Shown here in pieces: positions 28,852 to 39,751 of a stretch of DNA of 64,000 bases. Numbering within the stretch: the first letter of the stretch is position 1; every line of letters begins with the position of its first letter. The stretch comes from Maribacter sedimenticola. GTDB lineage: Bacteria; Bacteroidota; Bacteroidia; Flavobacteriales; Flavobacteriaceae. Location: NCBI RefSeq assembly GCF_900188415.1, contig NZ_FZNV01000003.1, positions 186,001 through 250,000 of the forward strand, written 5' to 3'. A program made the translations under genes and the position numbers. The notes below the pieces were generated by a model. That model saw only the letters and a list, made by a program, of their open reading frames with translations. It was not told the origin of the DNA and did not search any database.

Positions 28852-30504
28852 TTATTTGGCAAAGTATATATAGATACCCACTACAATACAGCAGATTGCA
28901 ATACCAACTTGATTTACATATTTGTAGGGTGTAATGGATACTTGATTAGTATACTCTAATACAAAAGGCTCCTTCCTAGGCCTTAATGCTCCTATAATAA
29001 GCATGATTACTATGTTGGTGATAAACAGAATCGCCATTATATGCAAATAATGGGGATATGCTTCAGCCTCAATTAGCTTTAGTGCACCGGCATCCGTAAT
29101 TCCATTTGCATTGGCCTGCGCCAAGGCATCATCAACAAATTTATTTTTAAGCCAAAACTGGCTAATGATATATAATGCGGAACCAGAAAGTATTCCAATT
29201 TTTGCAGCCAATGCGGGAACTCTCTTTGTTAAATAGCCTACAACTATTATAGTGAAAATTGGGATACTATAGATTCCGTTTATTTCTTGCAAATAATTGA
29301 ACAAACTACCTGCATTGGCAATTAGCGGAGCTATGAACATTGCCGCGAGCGCCAAACATATTCCAAATATCTTACCATATTTAACTACAGTAGTTTCAGA
29401 AGCATCCTTATTGATATGTTGTTTATAGATATCGATACCAAAAAGGGTTACGGAACTATTTAACACACTATTAAATGAACTCAATATTGCACCAAAAAGT
29501 ACCGCGGCAAAAAAACCAACCAAAGGTTTGGGCAATACGGCCCTAACAAGTTCTGGATAGGCCAGGTCACTTGAATCTAAATTACCGTCAAAATAATGAT
29601 AGGCGATCATTCCCGGCAAAACCAAAATTAATGGCCCCAATATCTTTAAGAACGATGCCAGTAATAAGCCCTTTTGCCCTTCTGCAAGGTTCTTGGCGCC
29701 TAAGGCTCTTTGTATAATTTGTTGGTTGGTACCCCAATAAAACAATTGCACTAACATCATTCCGGTAAATATGGTGCTAAAAGGTACTTCTTGACCTGTA
29801 TTACCGGTAGAATCAAATCGTTCTGGGTTTGTGCTCATTAGCGTATCCAAACCACCAAACACACTACCGTCACCAATAGCCATCAATCCAAAAATGGGTA
29901 TTAAAAGCCCCCCCACCAATAGCCCTATGGCGTTAATGGAGTCAGAAACTGCAACCGCCTTTAAACCCCCAAACACCGCATAAACGGAACCGATGATACC
30001 TATTCCCCATATACATATTACCAATGCCGTACTATCCGTTACGTTCAACAATTGCGGTACATTGAACATACCGCTAATGGCCACTGACCCTGAATATAAA
30101 ATTACCGGAAGCAAAACCACTACATAACCGGTAAGGAAAAGACCAGAGGTCAATGTTTTTGTAGCAACATCAAACCGTTTGGCCAAAAATTGAGGCACTG
30201 TGGTCAAACCGCCTTTTAAATATCTGGGCAATAAGAATATAGCGGCAACTACTATGGCAATGGCAGCCAAGGTTTCCCATGCCATTACGGACAATCCGTC
30301 CGTATAGGCACTACCGTTAAGTCCAACAATTTGTTCCGTAGAAAGATTGGTCAGCAACAATGATCCTGCAATTACCCCAGCCGTTAAACTTCTGCCTCCT
30401 AAAAAATAGCCGTCAGAGGATTGTTCATCTGTACTTCTTGTTGCAAAATATGATACTATGGCCACCAATAAAGTAAAGCCTCAAAAAGATAAAATCCCTA
30501 TCAT
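28852..30504 (-). pseudogene. SGLT-type sodium/solute symporter with in-frame TGA at codon 8
   Basis: A sodium:solute symporter (SSS/SLC5 family) of about 550 codons with roughly 13-14 hydrophobic segments. Landmarks are DGYFLGGRSL, TNLSTEQIVGLNG (helix 1-2 region), WGTNQQIIQRALGAKN and a central sodium-site helix region AILSSFNSVLNSSVTLF, close to bacterial SGLT-like sugar transporters. The natural ATG at 30502-30504 (encoding MIGILSF) is followed by TGA at 30481-30483 and then continues in the same frame with GFTLLVAIVSYFATR, the rest of the first helix. Either the gene is inactivated or expressed by reinitiation at a TTG (30466-30468), or the TGA is a sequencing error. All later sequence is open, suggesting a recent change or error. 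It could import sugar for the nearby locus; substrate not proven. Confidence 0.8.
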
Positions 30505-30898
30505 TTGGTATGTTGTTTGTTATTAAGTCAATGCTAAATATATTGGATTATTTTCATTACTTCTAAAATAGGACCATGAAAAACATTTTTATCACAATTA
30601 AACGCCTAATCTATAACGATTTCGACAAATATTAACATACAGTTTTTTCAATAAAACGCAACAAATAGTAGGTATTTGGCTATCTTGCAATTTAATTTTC
30701 CGTATAATGAATATGGAGTTTGAAACCGATTTTAATAGTTTTACAACATCATATTTAACGAGATGAAATTAGAGTTGACCATCTGCAAAAAAAAGGCATC
30801 TTGCAACGCTGATTATTTACTTATAAAGTTCATTTAACAATATGACATTTTCCTTGTCCATACCCCAATACAAATTGATATTTCAAACATACTTTAAA
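30505..30898. other. Divergent promoter region between the symporter and UnbV operon
   Basis: This AT-rich stretch of just under 400 bp must hold promoters for the minus-strand symporter and the plus-strand lipoprotein operon. A plus-strand element GGCTATCTTGCAA (about 30678-30690) resembles the -7 consensus but lacks one T, and no good -33 is paired with it. I see no gene, RNA or repeat here. The in-frame ATG at 30842 was rejected as the operon start. Confidence 0.4.
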
Positions 30899-33800
30899 AT
30901 GGGTCCGCAGTCGTTTAAACTCCTCTGCTTAAGCTTGCTCACACTTTTATGTATTTCTTGCGACCCAAAAGAACAAAAAGATGCTATCGATACCAATGCT
31001 CCAGAATCTACTTTATTTACCCTTTTAGACCCAAAAGAATCAGGTATTGAATTTGTAAACAAAGTGGAAAACTCCAAAGAATTCAACATATTCAAGTACA
31101 GGAACTTTTACAATGGCGGAGGCGTTGCAATAGGTGATATTAATAATGACGGATTATCAGATGTTTTTCTTACCGGAAACATGGAACCCAACAAATTGTA
31201 TTTGAACAAAGGCGGGTTAAAATTTGAGGATATATCGGAAAAAGCAGGAATTCAAGGTAGCAAACCATGGTCTACCGGGGTAGTAATGGCAGACATTAAT
31301 AATGACGGCTTACTAGATATATATGTAAGTAATGCGGGCAATATGGAAGGCAACAACCATGATAACGACCTCTACATAAATAATGGGGACGGTACATTTA
31401 CAGAAAAAGCGCATGAATATAATTTGGCAGAAACAGGCTTTTCCACCCATGCCTCTTTTTTTGATTATGACAAGGATGGTGATCTTGATGCCTATATCCT
31501 GAACAACAGTAATATTCCCGTAAGTAGTTTAGGTTATGCCGAACAACGAGATGTAAGGGCTCAGGATTGGGAAGGCGTTCCTAAAATTTTTAGGGGTGTT
31601 GGCGATATGCTTCTGAGAAACGACAACGGAAAATTTGTTGATGTTAGTGAACAAGCGGGTATTTATGGCAGTCTTATTGGATTTGGACTGGGAGTAATGG
31701 TTACCGACATTAACAATGATCTATACCCGGACATTTACATTTCCAATGATTTTTATGAACGGGACTATTTATATATCAACAACCAAGATGGAACATTTAG
31801 TGAGGAAATTCAGGAATGGACAAACCATTTAAGTCTGTCGGCAATGGGTATTGATATGGCAGATATAAATAACGATGGGCTGACAGATATTTTTATTACA
31901 GATATGCTTCCGGAACCGGACCAACGTGTAAAATCTGTAATGGAGTTTGAAGGATATAATGTCTTTAAGCTCAAACAAAGTAAAGATTTCCATCAGCAGT
32001 ATATTCAAAATACCTTGCAACTAAATAACGGAAACGGCTCTTTTTCTGAAATTGCCTATTACAGCGGTATTGAAGCAACTGATTGGAGTTGGGCCGGTTT
32101 ATTGTTCGACATGGATAATGACGGGTTAAAGGATATATATATTACCAATGGTATTAACCATGACTTGACAGATTTGGATTTTGTAGATTTCTTTGCCAAT
32201 GAAATCATTCAAAAAATGGCATTGACCGGAAAGAAGGAATCCATTGATTCCATTATCCAGAAAATGCCGGTTACACCACTTCCTAATTATGCCTACCGTA
32301 ACAATGGCGATTTAACCTTCAGTAAATACAACAAGGAATGGGGTTTTGAAATTCCAAGTCGTTCCAATGGTACCGCCTATGGAGACCTGGACAATGACGG
32401 TGATTTAGATCTGATCGTCAATAATGTTAATATGGAAACCTTTGTATATAGAAACAATGCAGAATCTAAAACCGACAACAATTATATTAAATTGAATTTT
32501 AAAGGTGCGGATGGCAATAAATTTGGTATAGGAACAATTGCACGTTTATATTACCCAGATAATATAATTGACCAAACATTAATGCCCTCAAGAGGATTTC
32601 AATCTTCTGTAGAATACGCTATGACCATAGGTTTGGGCACTACCTCAACATTAGACTCCATTAGAATTATTTGGCCAAACGATGCAACAGAAAAATTGGT
32701 GAACGTAAAAGCCAACCAGACCCTTACATTCGTTCAAGACAATGCAAAGGAAATATTTAAAGTCGCAAAAAAACCCAAGGCAACCTTGTTGAGCGAAATA
32801 CAAAATAGTACGCTTTTACAGCATGAAGAAAACAATTATGTTGATTTTGACAATGAAGGATTAATATCAAGATCTTTATCTGAAGAAGGACCTGGAATGG
32901 CCATTGGCGATGTGGACAATGATGGCAATGAAGATATATTTATTGGTGGTGGCAAAAACCAATCTGGCGCATTGTACTTGCATAAAGGTAACGGAAAGCT
33001 ATCCAAGCCCATTTTAAACCATTTTAAAGATGAGGCTTCTTACGAGGACACTTCTGCCGCTTTTCTTGATGCAGATGCAGATGGCGATTTGGATTTACTT
33101 GTAGGGTCTGGCGGCAATGAACTGAGAATGCAGGCCACATATGGCATACGCCTATATCTTAATGATGGTAAAGGTAACTTTACCTTAAGCACGGAAAAAT
33201 TACCCTCTACCAATAAAAATGTTGCTGTCATTGCCCCTTCGGATTTTGACGATGACGGGGACATGGACATTTTTGTTGGTTCAAGAAGTGTAGTAGGTAC
33301 CTATGGTATAGATCCGGACCATTTGTTATTATTGAATAATGGCGATGGCACTTTCACGGATGTAACGGAACGCAGGGCATATGACCTAAAGGATGCCGGC
33401 ATGATCACCGATGCCAAATGGCTGGATATGGACGGTGACGGCAAAAAAGATTTGGTCACTGTCTCTGATTGGGGCAGTCCAAAAATTTATAAAAATTCCG
33501 GCAGAAGATTAAGCAACTTTAAAAGTTCGTTAGATAGTTTAAGTGGATGGTGGGGCGCTGTTGAAGGATACGACCTTGACAATGATGGTGACCAAGATTT
33601 GATCTTAGGGAACATGGGCAGCAATCTACATTATAAACCTACCACCGGGCAACCTATGAGAATGTGGGTCAATGATTTTGACAATGACGGTACCATTGAA
33701 CAGATTACTACACAACACTATGATAATGGAGATTATCCGTTACATCAAAAAAAGGAATTGACCTCACAGATTCTAGCCCTAAAAAAGAAAAACATCAAAG

Positions 33801-34258
33801 CTTCTGAATATGCGAACAAAACCATTCATCAGCTTTTTGATAAGGATATACTTGATAATACTATTATAAAAGAAGCACGTATCTCAGAATCCATTATAGC
33901 GATCAATAATGGTAACGGTAATTTCACAATACAAATTTTACCTCCCCAAGTACAGTTTTCCTGTATTTGTGGAATTCAATGCCTGGATGTGGATAAGGAT
34001 GGTAATCTAGACTTGGTCATGGCGGGCAACAACTTTGAATTTAAACCTCAATACTCTAGATTAGATGCCAATTATGGCAATGTCCTTTTAGGGGACGGAG
34101 CACTTAACTTTACATGGCAAAATTACTTGGACAGTGGATTTTTTATTCGAGACGAGGTCAAACAATTGAAAATAGTTAAGGACAATAAGGGCAATGAATT
34201 CATAATAGCGGCCATTAACAATGAACTGCCCAAACTGTACAGCTTAAATGAAAAATAG
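30899..34258 (+). CDS. FG-GAP/VCBS-repeat lipoprotein with ASPIC/UnbV domain (copy A)
   Basis: A 1119-residue SPII lipoprotein (lipobox LLCISC; ATG at 30899 chosen because the signal starts there, while the earlier ATG at 30842 would place 19 polar residues before it). It carries many calcium-binding FG-GAP/VCBS-type repeats: DINNDGLSD, DYDKDGDLD, DMDNDGLKD, DLDNDGDLD, DVDNDGNED, DFDDDGDMD, DLDNDGDQD. An ASPIC/UnbV segment lies in the middle (about 530-620; FGIGTIARLY...SRGFQSS...IRIIWP). Two beta-propellers either side of UnbV is the likely layout. Surface or periplasmic location is expected; a ligand is unknown, though such proteins often accompany SusCD pairs. Its stop overlaps the next ATG by 11 bp (34248-34258). 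Confidence 0.9.
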   Translation: MGPQSFKLLCLSLLTLLCISCDPKEQKDAIDTNAPESTLFTLLDPKESGIEFVNKVENSKEFNIFKYRNFYNGGGVAIGDINNDGLSDVFLTGNMEPNKLYLNKGGLKFEDISEKAGIQGSKPWSTGVVMADINNDGLLDIYVSNAGNMEGNNHDNDLYINNGDGTFTEKAHEYNLAETGFSTHASFFDYDKDGDLDAYILNNSNIPVSSLGYAEQRDVRAQDWEGVPKIFRGVGDMLLRNDNGKFVDVSEQAGIYGSLIGFGLGVMVTDINNDLYPDIYISNDFYERDYLYINNQDGTFSEEIQEWTNHLSLSAMGIDMADINNDGLTDIFITDMLPEPDQRVKSVMEFEGYNVFKLKQSKDFHQQYIQNTLQLNNGNGSFSEIAYYSGIEATDWSWAGLLFDMDNDGLKDIYITNGINHDLTDLDFVDFFANEIIQKMALTGKKESIDSIIQKMPVTPLPNYAYRNNGDLTFSKYNKEWGFEIPSRSNGTAYGDLDNDGDLDLIVNNVNMETFVYRNNAESKTDNNYIKLNFKGADGNKFGIGTIARLYYPDNIIDQTLMPSRGFQSSVEYAMTIGLGTTSTLDSIRIIWPNDATEKLVNVKANQTLTFVQDNAKEIFKVAKKPKATLLSEIQNSTLLQHEENNYVDFDNEGLISRSLSEEGPGMAIGDVDNDGNEDIFIGGGKNQSGALYLHKGNGKLSKPILNHFKDEASYEDTSAAFLDADADGDLDLLVGSGGNELRMQATYGIRLYLNDGKGNFTLSTEKLPSTNKNVAVIAPSDFDDDGDMDIFVGSRSVVGTYGIDPDHLLLLNNGDGTFTDVTERRAYDLKDAGMITDAKWLDMDGDGKKDLVTVSDWGSPKIYKNSGRRLSNFKSSLDSLSGWWGAVEGYDLDNDGDQDLILGNMGSNLHYKPTTGQPMRMWVNDFDNDGTIEQITTQHYDNGDYPLHQKKELTSQILALKKKNIKASEYANKTIHQLFDKDILDNTIIKEARISESIIAINNGNGNFTIQILPPQVQFSCICGIQCLDVDKDGNLDLVMAGNNFEFKPQYSRLDANYGNVLLGDGALNFTWQNYLDSGFFIRDEVKQLKIVKDNKGNEFIIAAINNELPKLYSLNEK

Positions 34259-37200
34259 ATTATCAATACTTTTCTTGCTCTTGGTCATTGCAAGCTGCAC
34301 CAACAAAGGTGGCGAAGTCTTTACCAAACGTTCACCTAAAGATTCTGGTATTACGTTTGAAAACACGCTTACAGATTCAAAAGACCTGAGCATACTGGAT
34401 TATCTTTATTATTACAATGGCGGCGGTGTGGCCATTGGGGACATCAACAATGACAGCCTGCCCGATATCTTTTTATCCGGCAATCAGGTCAAGAACAAGC
34501 TGTACCTTAATAAAGGTAATTTAGAATTTGAGGATATCTCCAAGAATGCCGGAGTTGAAGGCAACAGTTCATGGAATACAGGTGCCGTAATGGGAGATAT
34601 CAACGGAGACGGTTTGTTGGATATTTATGTATGTGCCGTGGTTGGCCTTAACGGGTTTAATGGTTACAATGAACTATATATCAACCAAGGCAACAACACA
34701 TTTATGGAGAGCGCTGCCCAATATGGGTTGGACTTTGAATCCTATAGCTCATCGGCCGCTTTTTTAGATTATGACCTTGATGGCGATTTGGATATCTACC
34801 TTTTGAACCATGCCGTGCATTCACAAGATTCTTATGGCACAGCTTCCTTACGAACAAAGCGTACCTACGAAACCGGTGATAAGCTATTGCGCAATGACAA
34901 TGGCAAGTTTACGGATGTTAGTGAAGAGGCAGGTATTTACGGTGGCATCAATGGATATGGATTGGGTATTGCGGTTTCTGATTTTAATCAAGATGGCTAC
35001 CCGGACCTTTATATAGGAAATGATTTTCATGAAGATGATTATTATTACCTTAATAATGGCGATGGCACTTTTAAGGAAAGCTTAAGGGAGTATTTTGGAC
35101 ATACCACTAGGTTTTCTATGGGAAGTGATGTAGCGGACATTAACCATGACGGGCTTCCTGATCTTATTTCATTAGATATGTTAGCGGGCGATGAGAAAGT
35201 CCTAAAATCATCAGATGGGGATGATGATATTCAAATCCATAAATTAAAGACCGGAAAATTTGGGTACTATAACCAATACACAAGAAACATGCTGTTCATC
35301 AACCAACCAAATGGTACATTCTTGGAAACCGCATTGTTGAGCGGTGTTGCAGCTACGGATTGGAGCTGGAGCGCGTTGTTTGGAGATTATGACCAAGATG
35401 GTGAGCAAGATCTGTACATTAGTAACGGTATCCCAAAAAGGCCCAATAATCTGGACTATATCAATTACATTTCCAACGAAAACATTAAACAAAAAATCAA
35501 TAATACCAACCTTGTTGATCAAAAGGCATTGACACTAATGCCTTCTGGCTATGTGGGAAATATGGTGTTCAAAGGAGCAGCAAACCTTAAATTTATTGAT
35601 GAATCACAAAATTGGCTAGAAAAAGATTCCATTATTTCCGGTGCCACGGCCTATGGGGACTTGGATAACGACGGGGACCTTGACCTTGTGACGAACAATC
35701 TCAACCATCCTTCATTAATTTTGGAAAACACTACCAATGCACAGCGTAATTGGCTCAAAATTAAGTTGTCATATCAAAAAGGTAACAATTTTGGCATAGG
35801 GACAAAAATATATGCATATACCAATGGTGTGCAGCAATTTAAAGAGCTTTATACTGTAAGGGGGTTTCAAGCATCATCAGAACCCGTGATACATTTTGGT
35901 TTCAATACGGTAGAAAAAATAGATTCCATTAAAATTGTATGGCCAAACAAAAAATATCAGACACTCAAGAATATTCCTGTCAACCAAACATTATATATTC
36001 AGCCAGAAAATACCAAAACTGTTCCGGTTAAGGCTAAAAACGGTGCATCCTTGCTCTTTAAAAAAACAACCAATAATCTAGGGATTGATTATGTACATAT
36101 AGAAGACTCATATAGTGACTATTTACGTCAGAAACTGATTCCATATCAGATTTCTGATAGAGGCCCTGCCGTTAGCATTGGAGATCTGAATGGTGATGGA
36201 AAGGATGATATATTTTTTGGCGGGGCTAAATACGTTGCATCAAAAATATACATTCAAGGAGATACGTTATTTCAACAAAAGCAGTTTCCAAAAGTTAAAA
36301 ATGATAGTATCAAGGAAGATATTTCTTCCTTGATTGCCGATTTCAATGCGGATGGCAACAATGACCTCATGGTAGGTACCGGTGGAGCGGATTTCTTTGG
36401 ACAAATGAAACCATTGACAAATTCTTACTACACCAATAGCGGACAAACTATGGTGGAAGCAGAATTACCCCAACTTTATGAAAACACGGCAGTTCTGTTA
36501 AAATTAGATTTTGACCATGATAATGATATAGATGTGTGGGTAGGAAACCAGTCCATTACCGCAGATTATGGAAACAAACCCAACAGTTATTTATTGGAGA
36601 ACACTAATGGGTCATTTTCAATTTCCAACCAAAACGTCTTTAAGAATTTAGGACTTGTTACAGATGCCCTTATTGCCGATTTCAATAATGACGGTTGGGA
36701 AGACATCATTGTTATAGGTGAATGGATGTCCCCTAAATTTTTTCAGAACAATAATGGCATTTTTACCGAGGTCAATGTATTGGACAATGACAAAATAAAC
36801 GGATTATGGCAAGCAATTACAAGTTTTGATATCGATGCGGACGGAGATTTAGATTTTCTTTTAGGGAATTGGGGCACAAACACCAAATTTTCGGCTACGC
36901 AAGAGCACCCAATGCGTATGTATTATGGAGATTTGGACCTAAACGGGTCTACAGAAACAGTCATCAGCACATATAAAAGTGGCAAAAATTATCCCATTGA
37001 CGGACTTAAGGAATTGTCCAGCCAATTGGTATTCTTACGTAAAAAATTCACCAATTATAATTCATTTGCCGGAAAATCAATAGAAGAAGTTTTGGGCAAA
37101 GAAGCCATTAAAAATACCGAGATTTTGGAAGTTCATACATTAAACTCCGGATTTTTAAGAAATGACAACGGTAAATTCTCGTTTATTCCTTTTAATTTTG

Positions 37201-37499
37201 AATTACAAACAGCTCCGATCATGGACTTTTTGGAATATGATTTTGATGGTGATACCAAGACCGAAGTTTTGGTCGCCGGAAATTATTTTGGGGTTAAACC
37301 CTACCATGGGCGTTTTGACTCGTTTCCCGGTGCAATGATTTCCCAAGGCCCAGCGGTATCGCTAACAAGTGGTCTAGGCCTTGATCTTACGGGAAAATCA
37401 ATTAGGAACATGCAAACTATCACATTTAAAGGACATACGTACCTACTGCTAACATTCAACAATGAAGCGGCACAGGTATATCAAATACTTAAACAATAG
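34248..37499 (+). CDS. FG-GAP/VCBS-repeat lipoprotein with ASPIC/UnbV domain (copy B)
   Basis: A 1083-residue paralogue of the preceding protein with the same layout: lipobox VIASC, repeats DINNDSLPD, DINGDGLLD, DYDLDGDLD, DYDQDGEQD, DLDNDGDLD, DLNGDGKDD, DIDADGDLD, and the central UnbV segment (FGIGTKIYAY...RGFQASS...IKIVWP). The two copies are clearly related along their length but well diverged, so the duplication is old. The ATG lies inside the last codons of copy A (ATGAAAAATAG), giving translational coupling. The function is unknown; binding or presentation of a polymer at the cell surface is an inference from repeat type and lipidation. Confidence 0.9.
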   Translation: MKNRLSILFLLLVIASCTNKGGEVFTKRSPKDSGITFENTLTDSKDLSILDYLYYYNGGGVAIGDINNDSLPDIFLSGNQVKNKLYLNKGNLEFEDISKNAGVEGNSSWNTGAVMGDINGDGLLDIYVCAVVGLNGFNGYNELYINQGNNTFMESAAQYGLDFESYSSSAAFLDYDLDGDLDIYLLNHAVHSQDSYGTASLRTKRTYETGDKLLRNDNGKFTDVSEEAGIYGGINGYGLGIAVSDFNQDGYPDLYIGNDFHEDDYYYLNNGDGTFKESLREYFGHTTRFSMGSDVADINHDGLPDLISLDMLAGDEKVLKSSDGDDDIQIHKLKTGKFGYYNQYTRNMLFINQPNGTFLETALLSGVAATDWSWSALFGDYDQDGEQDLYISNGIPKRPNNLDYINYISNENIKQKINNTNLVDQKALTLMPSGYVGNMVFKGAANLKFIDESQNWLEKDSIISGATAYGDLDNDGDLDLVTNNLNHPSLILENTTNAQRNWLKIKLSYQKGNNFGIGTKIYAYTNGVQQFKELYTVRGFQASSEPVIHFGFNTVEKIDSIKIVWPNKKYQTLKNIPVNQTLYIQPENTKTVPVKAKNGASLLFKKTTNNLGIDYVHIEDSYSDYLRQKLIPYQISDRGPAVSIGDLNGDGKDDIFFGGAKYVASKIYIQGDTLFQQKQFPKVKNDSIKEDISSLIADFNADGNNDLMVGTGGADFFGQMKPLTNSYYTNSGQTMVEAELPQLYENTAVLLKLDFDHDNDIDVWVGNQSITADYGNKPNSYLLENTNGSFSISNQNVFKNLGLVTDALIADFNNDGWEDIIVIGEWMSPKFFQNNNGIFTEVNVLDNDKINGLWQAITSFDIDADGDLDFLLGNWGTNTKFSATQEHPMRMYYGDLDLNGSTETVISTYKSGKNYPIDGLKELSSQLVFLRKKFTNYNSFAGKSIEEVLGKEAIKNTEILEVHTLNSGFLRNDNGKFSFIPFNFELQTAPIMDFLEYDFDGDTKTEVLVAGNYFGVKPYHGRFDSFPGAMISQGPAVSLTSGLGLDLTGKSIRNMQTITFKGHTYLLLTFNNEAAQVYQILKQ

Positions 37500-37502
37500 A
37501 AC

Positions 37503-38849
37503 ATGAAAAAGTATCTTGCTTTACTATGTTTTGGTCTTCTCTTTTTAAATTGTAAAAAGAAGGAAGAGCCAATACAAATTACCCCGGAAGAACTACACAA
37601 TTCTATAGATTTAGTGGTGGATATCATGATTCATGATATTTTTTCTCCCCCGGTCGCAAGTAGAATTTTTGCCTACCCAAATATTGCAGCATATGAAATT
37701 ATTGCCCAGGTAAACCCTGAATACAATTCATTGGCAGGACAGGTAACAGATTTAAAACCAATACCTGAAATAGACACTGTACAAGGCATAAATCCTCAAC
37801 TTGCAGCATTGATCGCCCATATGAACATAAGTAGGCAATTAATATTTTCAGAAGATAAATTTGATATTCTTCAGGATAGTTTGTTTACCCAATGGAAAAA
37901 TCAAAATGAGACAGAATTTGAGGTTTCCAAGGCCTATGGACTAAAGGTCGCCGAGCATATCAAGGACTGGATGGGAAAAGATCAATATAGCCAAACCCGT
38001 ACCATGCCAAAATTTACCGTTAATACAGACGAAGCGGCAAGGTGGCAACCTACCCCACCGGCCTATATGGATGGTATTGAACCCCATTGGAACAAAATAC
38101 GTCCTTTTGTATTGGATTCCGCAGCCCAGTTCAAACCCATTCCGCCACCGGAATTTTCATTGGATAAAGACTCCCATTTTTATAAAGAGCTAAAGGAAGT
38201 ATATGATATAAGTAATGAAATCACCAAAAATGGTGATGAGTCCGAAGAAGTGGCCATAGCCAAATTTTGGGACTGTAACCCTTATGTCTCCGTTACCAGG
38301 GGGCATTTAATGTTCGCTACCAAAAAAATTACACCCGGTGCACATTGGATAGGAATAACCAAAATTGCCTGTAGAACTACAGAATCTAATTTTGATGATA
38401 CGGTATATGCCTATACCAAAACCTCCTTGGCCATTGCAGATGGATTCATAAGTTGTTGGGATGAAAAATACAGAAGTAATCTGATAAGACCGGAAACCTT
38501 GATCAACCAGCACATTGATGAAAACTGGAAACCCATTTTACAGACCCCTCCGTTTCCTGAATACACCAGCGGGCATAGTGTGGTTTCTGGTGCGGCCGCT
38601 ACTGCCCTAACCAGTATTTTTGGAGAGGATTTTTCTTTTGAGGACGATACTGAAATACCTTATGGACTTCCGGTCCGTTCATTCAATTCCTTTAATGAAG
38701 CTGCAGATGAAGCGGCCATTAGTAGAATGTATGGAGGTATTCACTACCGTGCCGCCGTAGAGGTTGGCGTAGGACAAGGAAGAAAGATCGGTGCATTATT
38801 GAACTCAAAAATTAAAATGAAAAACACAAATTCAATAGCCCAGAACTAA
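37503..38849 (+). CDS. Vanadium-dependent haloperoxidase / PAP2-family lipoprotein
   Basis: A 448-residue member of the vanadium haloperoxidase/PAP2 superfamily with an SPII-like signal (LLFLNC). Active-site elements in order: Lys in AIAKFWDCNP (about 255), the SGHS motif with Ser356 and His358, and SRMYGGIHYRAA with the Arg...His pair near the C-terminus. These bind vanadate in haloperoxidases or phosphate in acid phosphatases; sequence alone does not separate the two. Periplasmic or surface location follows from the lipobox. It starts 3 bp after UnbV copy B and ends 2 bp before the next gene, so it belongs to the same operon. Confidence 0.88.
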   Translation: MKKYLALLCFGLLFLNCKKKEEPIQITPEELHNSIDLVVDIMIHDIFSPPVASRIFAYPNIAAYEIIAQVNPEYNSLAGQVTDLKPIPEIDTVQGINPQLAALIAHMNISRQLIFSEDKFDILQDSLFTQWKNQNETEFEVSKAYGLKVAEHIKDWMGKDQYSQTRTMPKFTVNTDEAARWQPTPPAYMDGIEPHWNKIRPFVLDSAAQFKPIPPPEFSLDKDSHFYKELKEVYDISNEITKNGDESEEVAIAKFWDCNPYVSVTRGHLMFATKKITPGAHWIGITKIACRTTESNFDDTVYAYTKTSLAIADGFISCWDEKYRSNLIRPETLINQHIDENWKPILQTPPFPEYTSGHSVVSGAAATALTSIFGEDFSFEDDTEIPYGLPVRSFNSFNEAADEAAISRMYGGIHYRAAVEVGVGQGRKIGALLNSKIKMKNTNSIAQN

Positions 38850-38851
38850 AC

Positions 38852-39751
38852 ATGAAAAAAGGTATTACCATTGCAACTACCATTATTGTCATTGGCTTAC
38901 TTTGGTACTTTTTTATAAAACCACAAGATTACCAAGTAAGGGTATTGGCAAAATCATTTCCAGGAACCATCAACCAATCATTGAAGGCATGGAACAACAC
39001 TTTGCCAAACGCTACCATTCAGCAACTAAACGACCTAAATCATCTTGAGCAAAAAATAACTTTTGGAGATTCTACCAATATCTATATCTGGGAAATTACA
39101 TCAATAACGGATTCAACCTCCAAATTAAAGGTTGATATTAAAGATGTGGACCATAGTTTTTTCAATAAACTTTATGTTCCGTTCACCGATACCGATTTTG
39201 AAAAAAGATCACGTAAAACGGTAACCGAATTTATGGAGAGCCTAAACCAACATTTAAAGGAAATAAAAATTACATTTGAAGGTATAGAAGAATTGCCGTC
39301 TACCTATTGCGCTTGTGTTGAACACACCACCATACAAAGCAATAAGGCATTTGCCATGATGAAAAGTTATCCGTTTTTAAACTCCGTCATTATCAATAAT
39401 GAAATACAAATGAACGGTATTCCATTCATAGAAACCACTGAATGGAATATGCAAACGGACAGTATTTCGTTCAATTTTTGTTATCCAATTATCCGAACAG
39501 ATTCCTTACCTACGATAAAGGATGTTGTTTTTAAGGAATTCATAGGCAAAAAATCATTGAAAGCTACATATAACGGTAACTATATGACCTCTGACAGGGC
39601 TTGGTATTCTTTGTTGGATTATGCCAAAGCAGAAAATATTTCCGTAGAACAAACCCCAATAGAATATTTTTTCAACAACCCTAATATGGGCGGAGATGCG
39701 TTGCGATGGAAGGCCGAAATATTCTTGCCCATAAAAGATACCGATGAATAA
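38852..39751 (+). CDS. Membrane-anchored SRPBCC/GyrI-like effector-binding protein
   Basis: A 299-residue protein with one N-terminal transmembrane segment (residues 4-22, ITIATTIIVIGLLWYFF). Residues about 25-120 (YQVRVLAKSFPGTINQSLKAWN onwards) look like an SRPBCC ligand-binding fold, and about 125-295 resembles the GyrI/AraC-type effector-binding domain found in transcription activators, here with no DNA-binding part. Such domains bind small hydrophobic or cationic molecules. The membrane anchor would place the domains in the periplasm. The call comes from pattern recognition of a divergent family. The last 8 bp overlap the next gene. Confidence 0.6.
   Translation: MKKGITIATTIIVIGLLWYFFIKPQDYQVRVLAKSFPGTINQSLKAWNNTLPNATIQQLNDLNHLEQKITFGDSTNIYIWEITSITDSTSKLKVDIKDVDHSFFNKLYVPFTDTDFEKRSRKTVTEFMESLNQHLKEIKITFEGIEELPSTYCACVEHTTIQSNKAFAMMKSYPFLNSVIINNEIQMNGIPFIETTEWNMQTDSISFNFCYPIIRTDSLPTIKDVVFKEFIGKKSLKATYNGNYMTSDRAWYSLLDYAKAENISVEQTPIEYFFNNPNMGGDALRWKAEIFLPIKDTDE

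Noticed and set aside
30842-30898. Earlier ATG for UnbV copy A
   Set aside because: It would add 19 residues before a complete lipoprotein signal, preventing normal SPII recognition.
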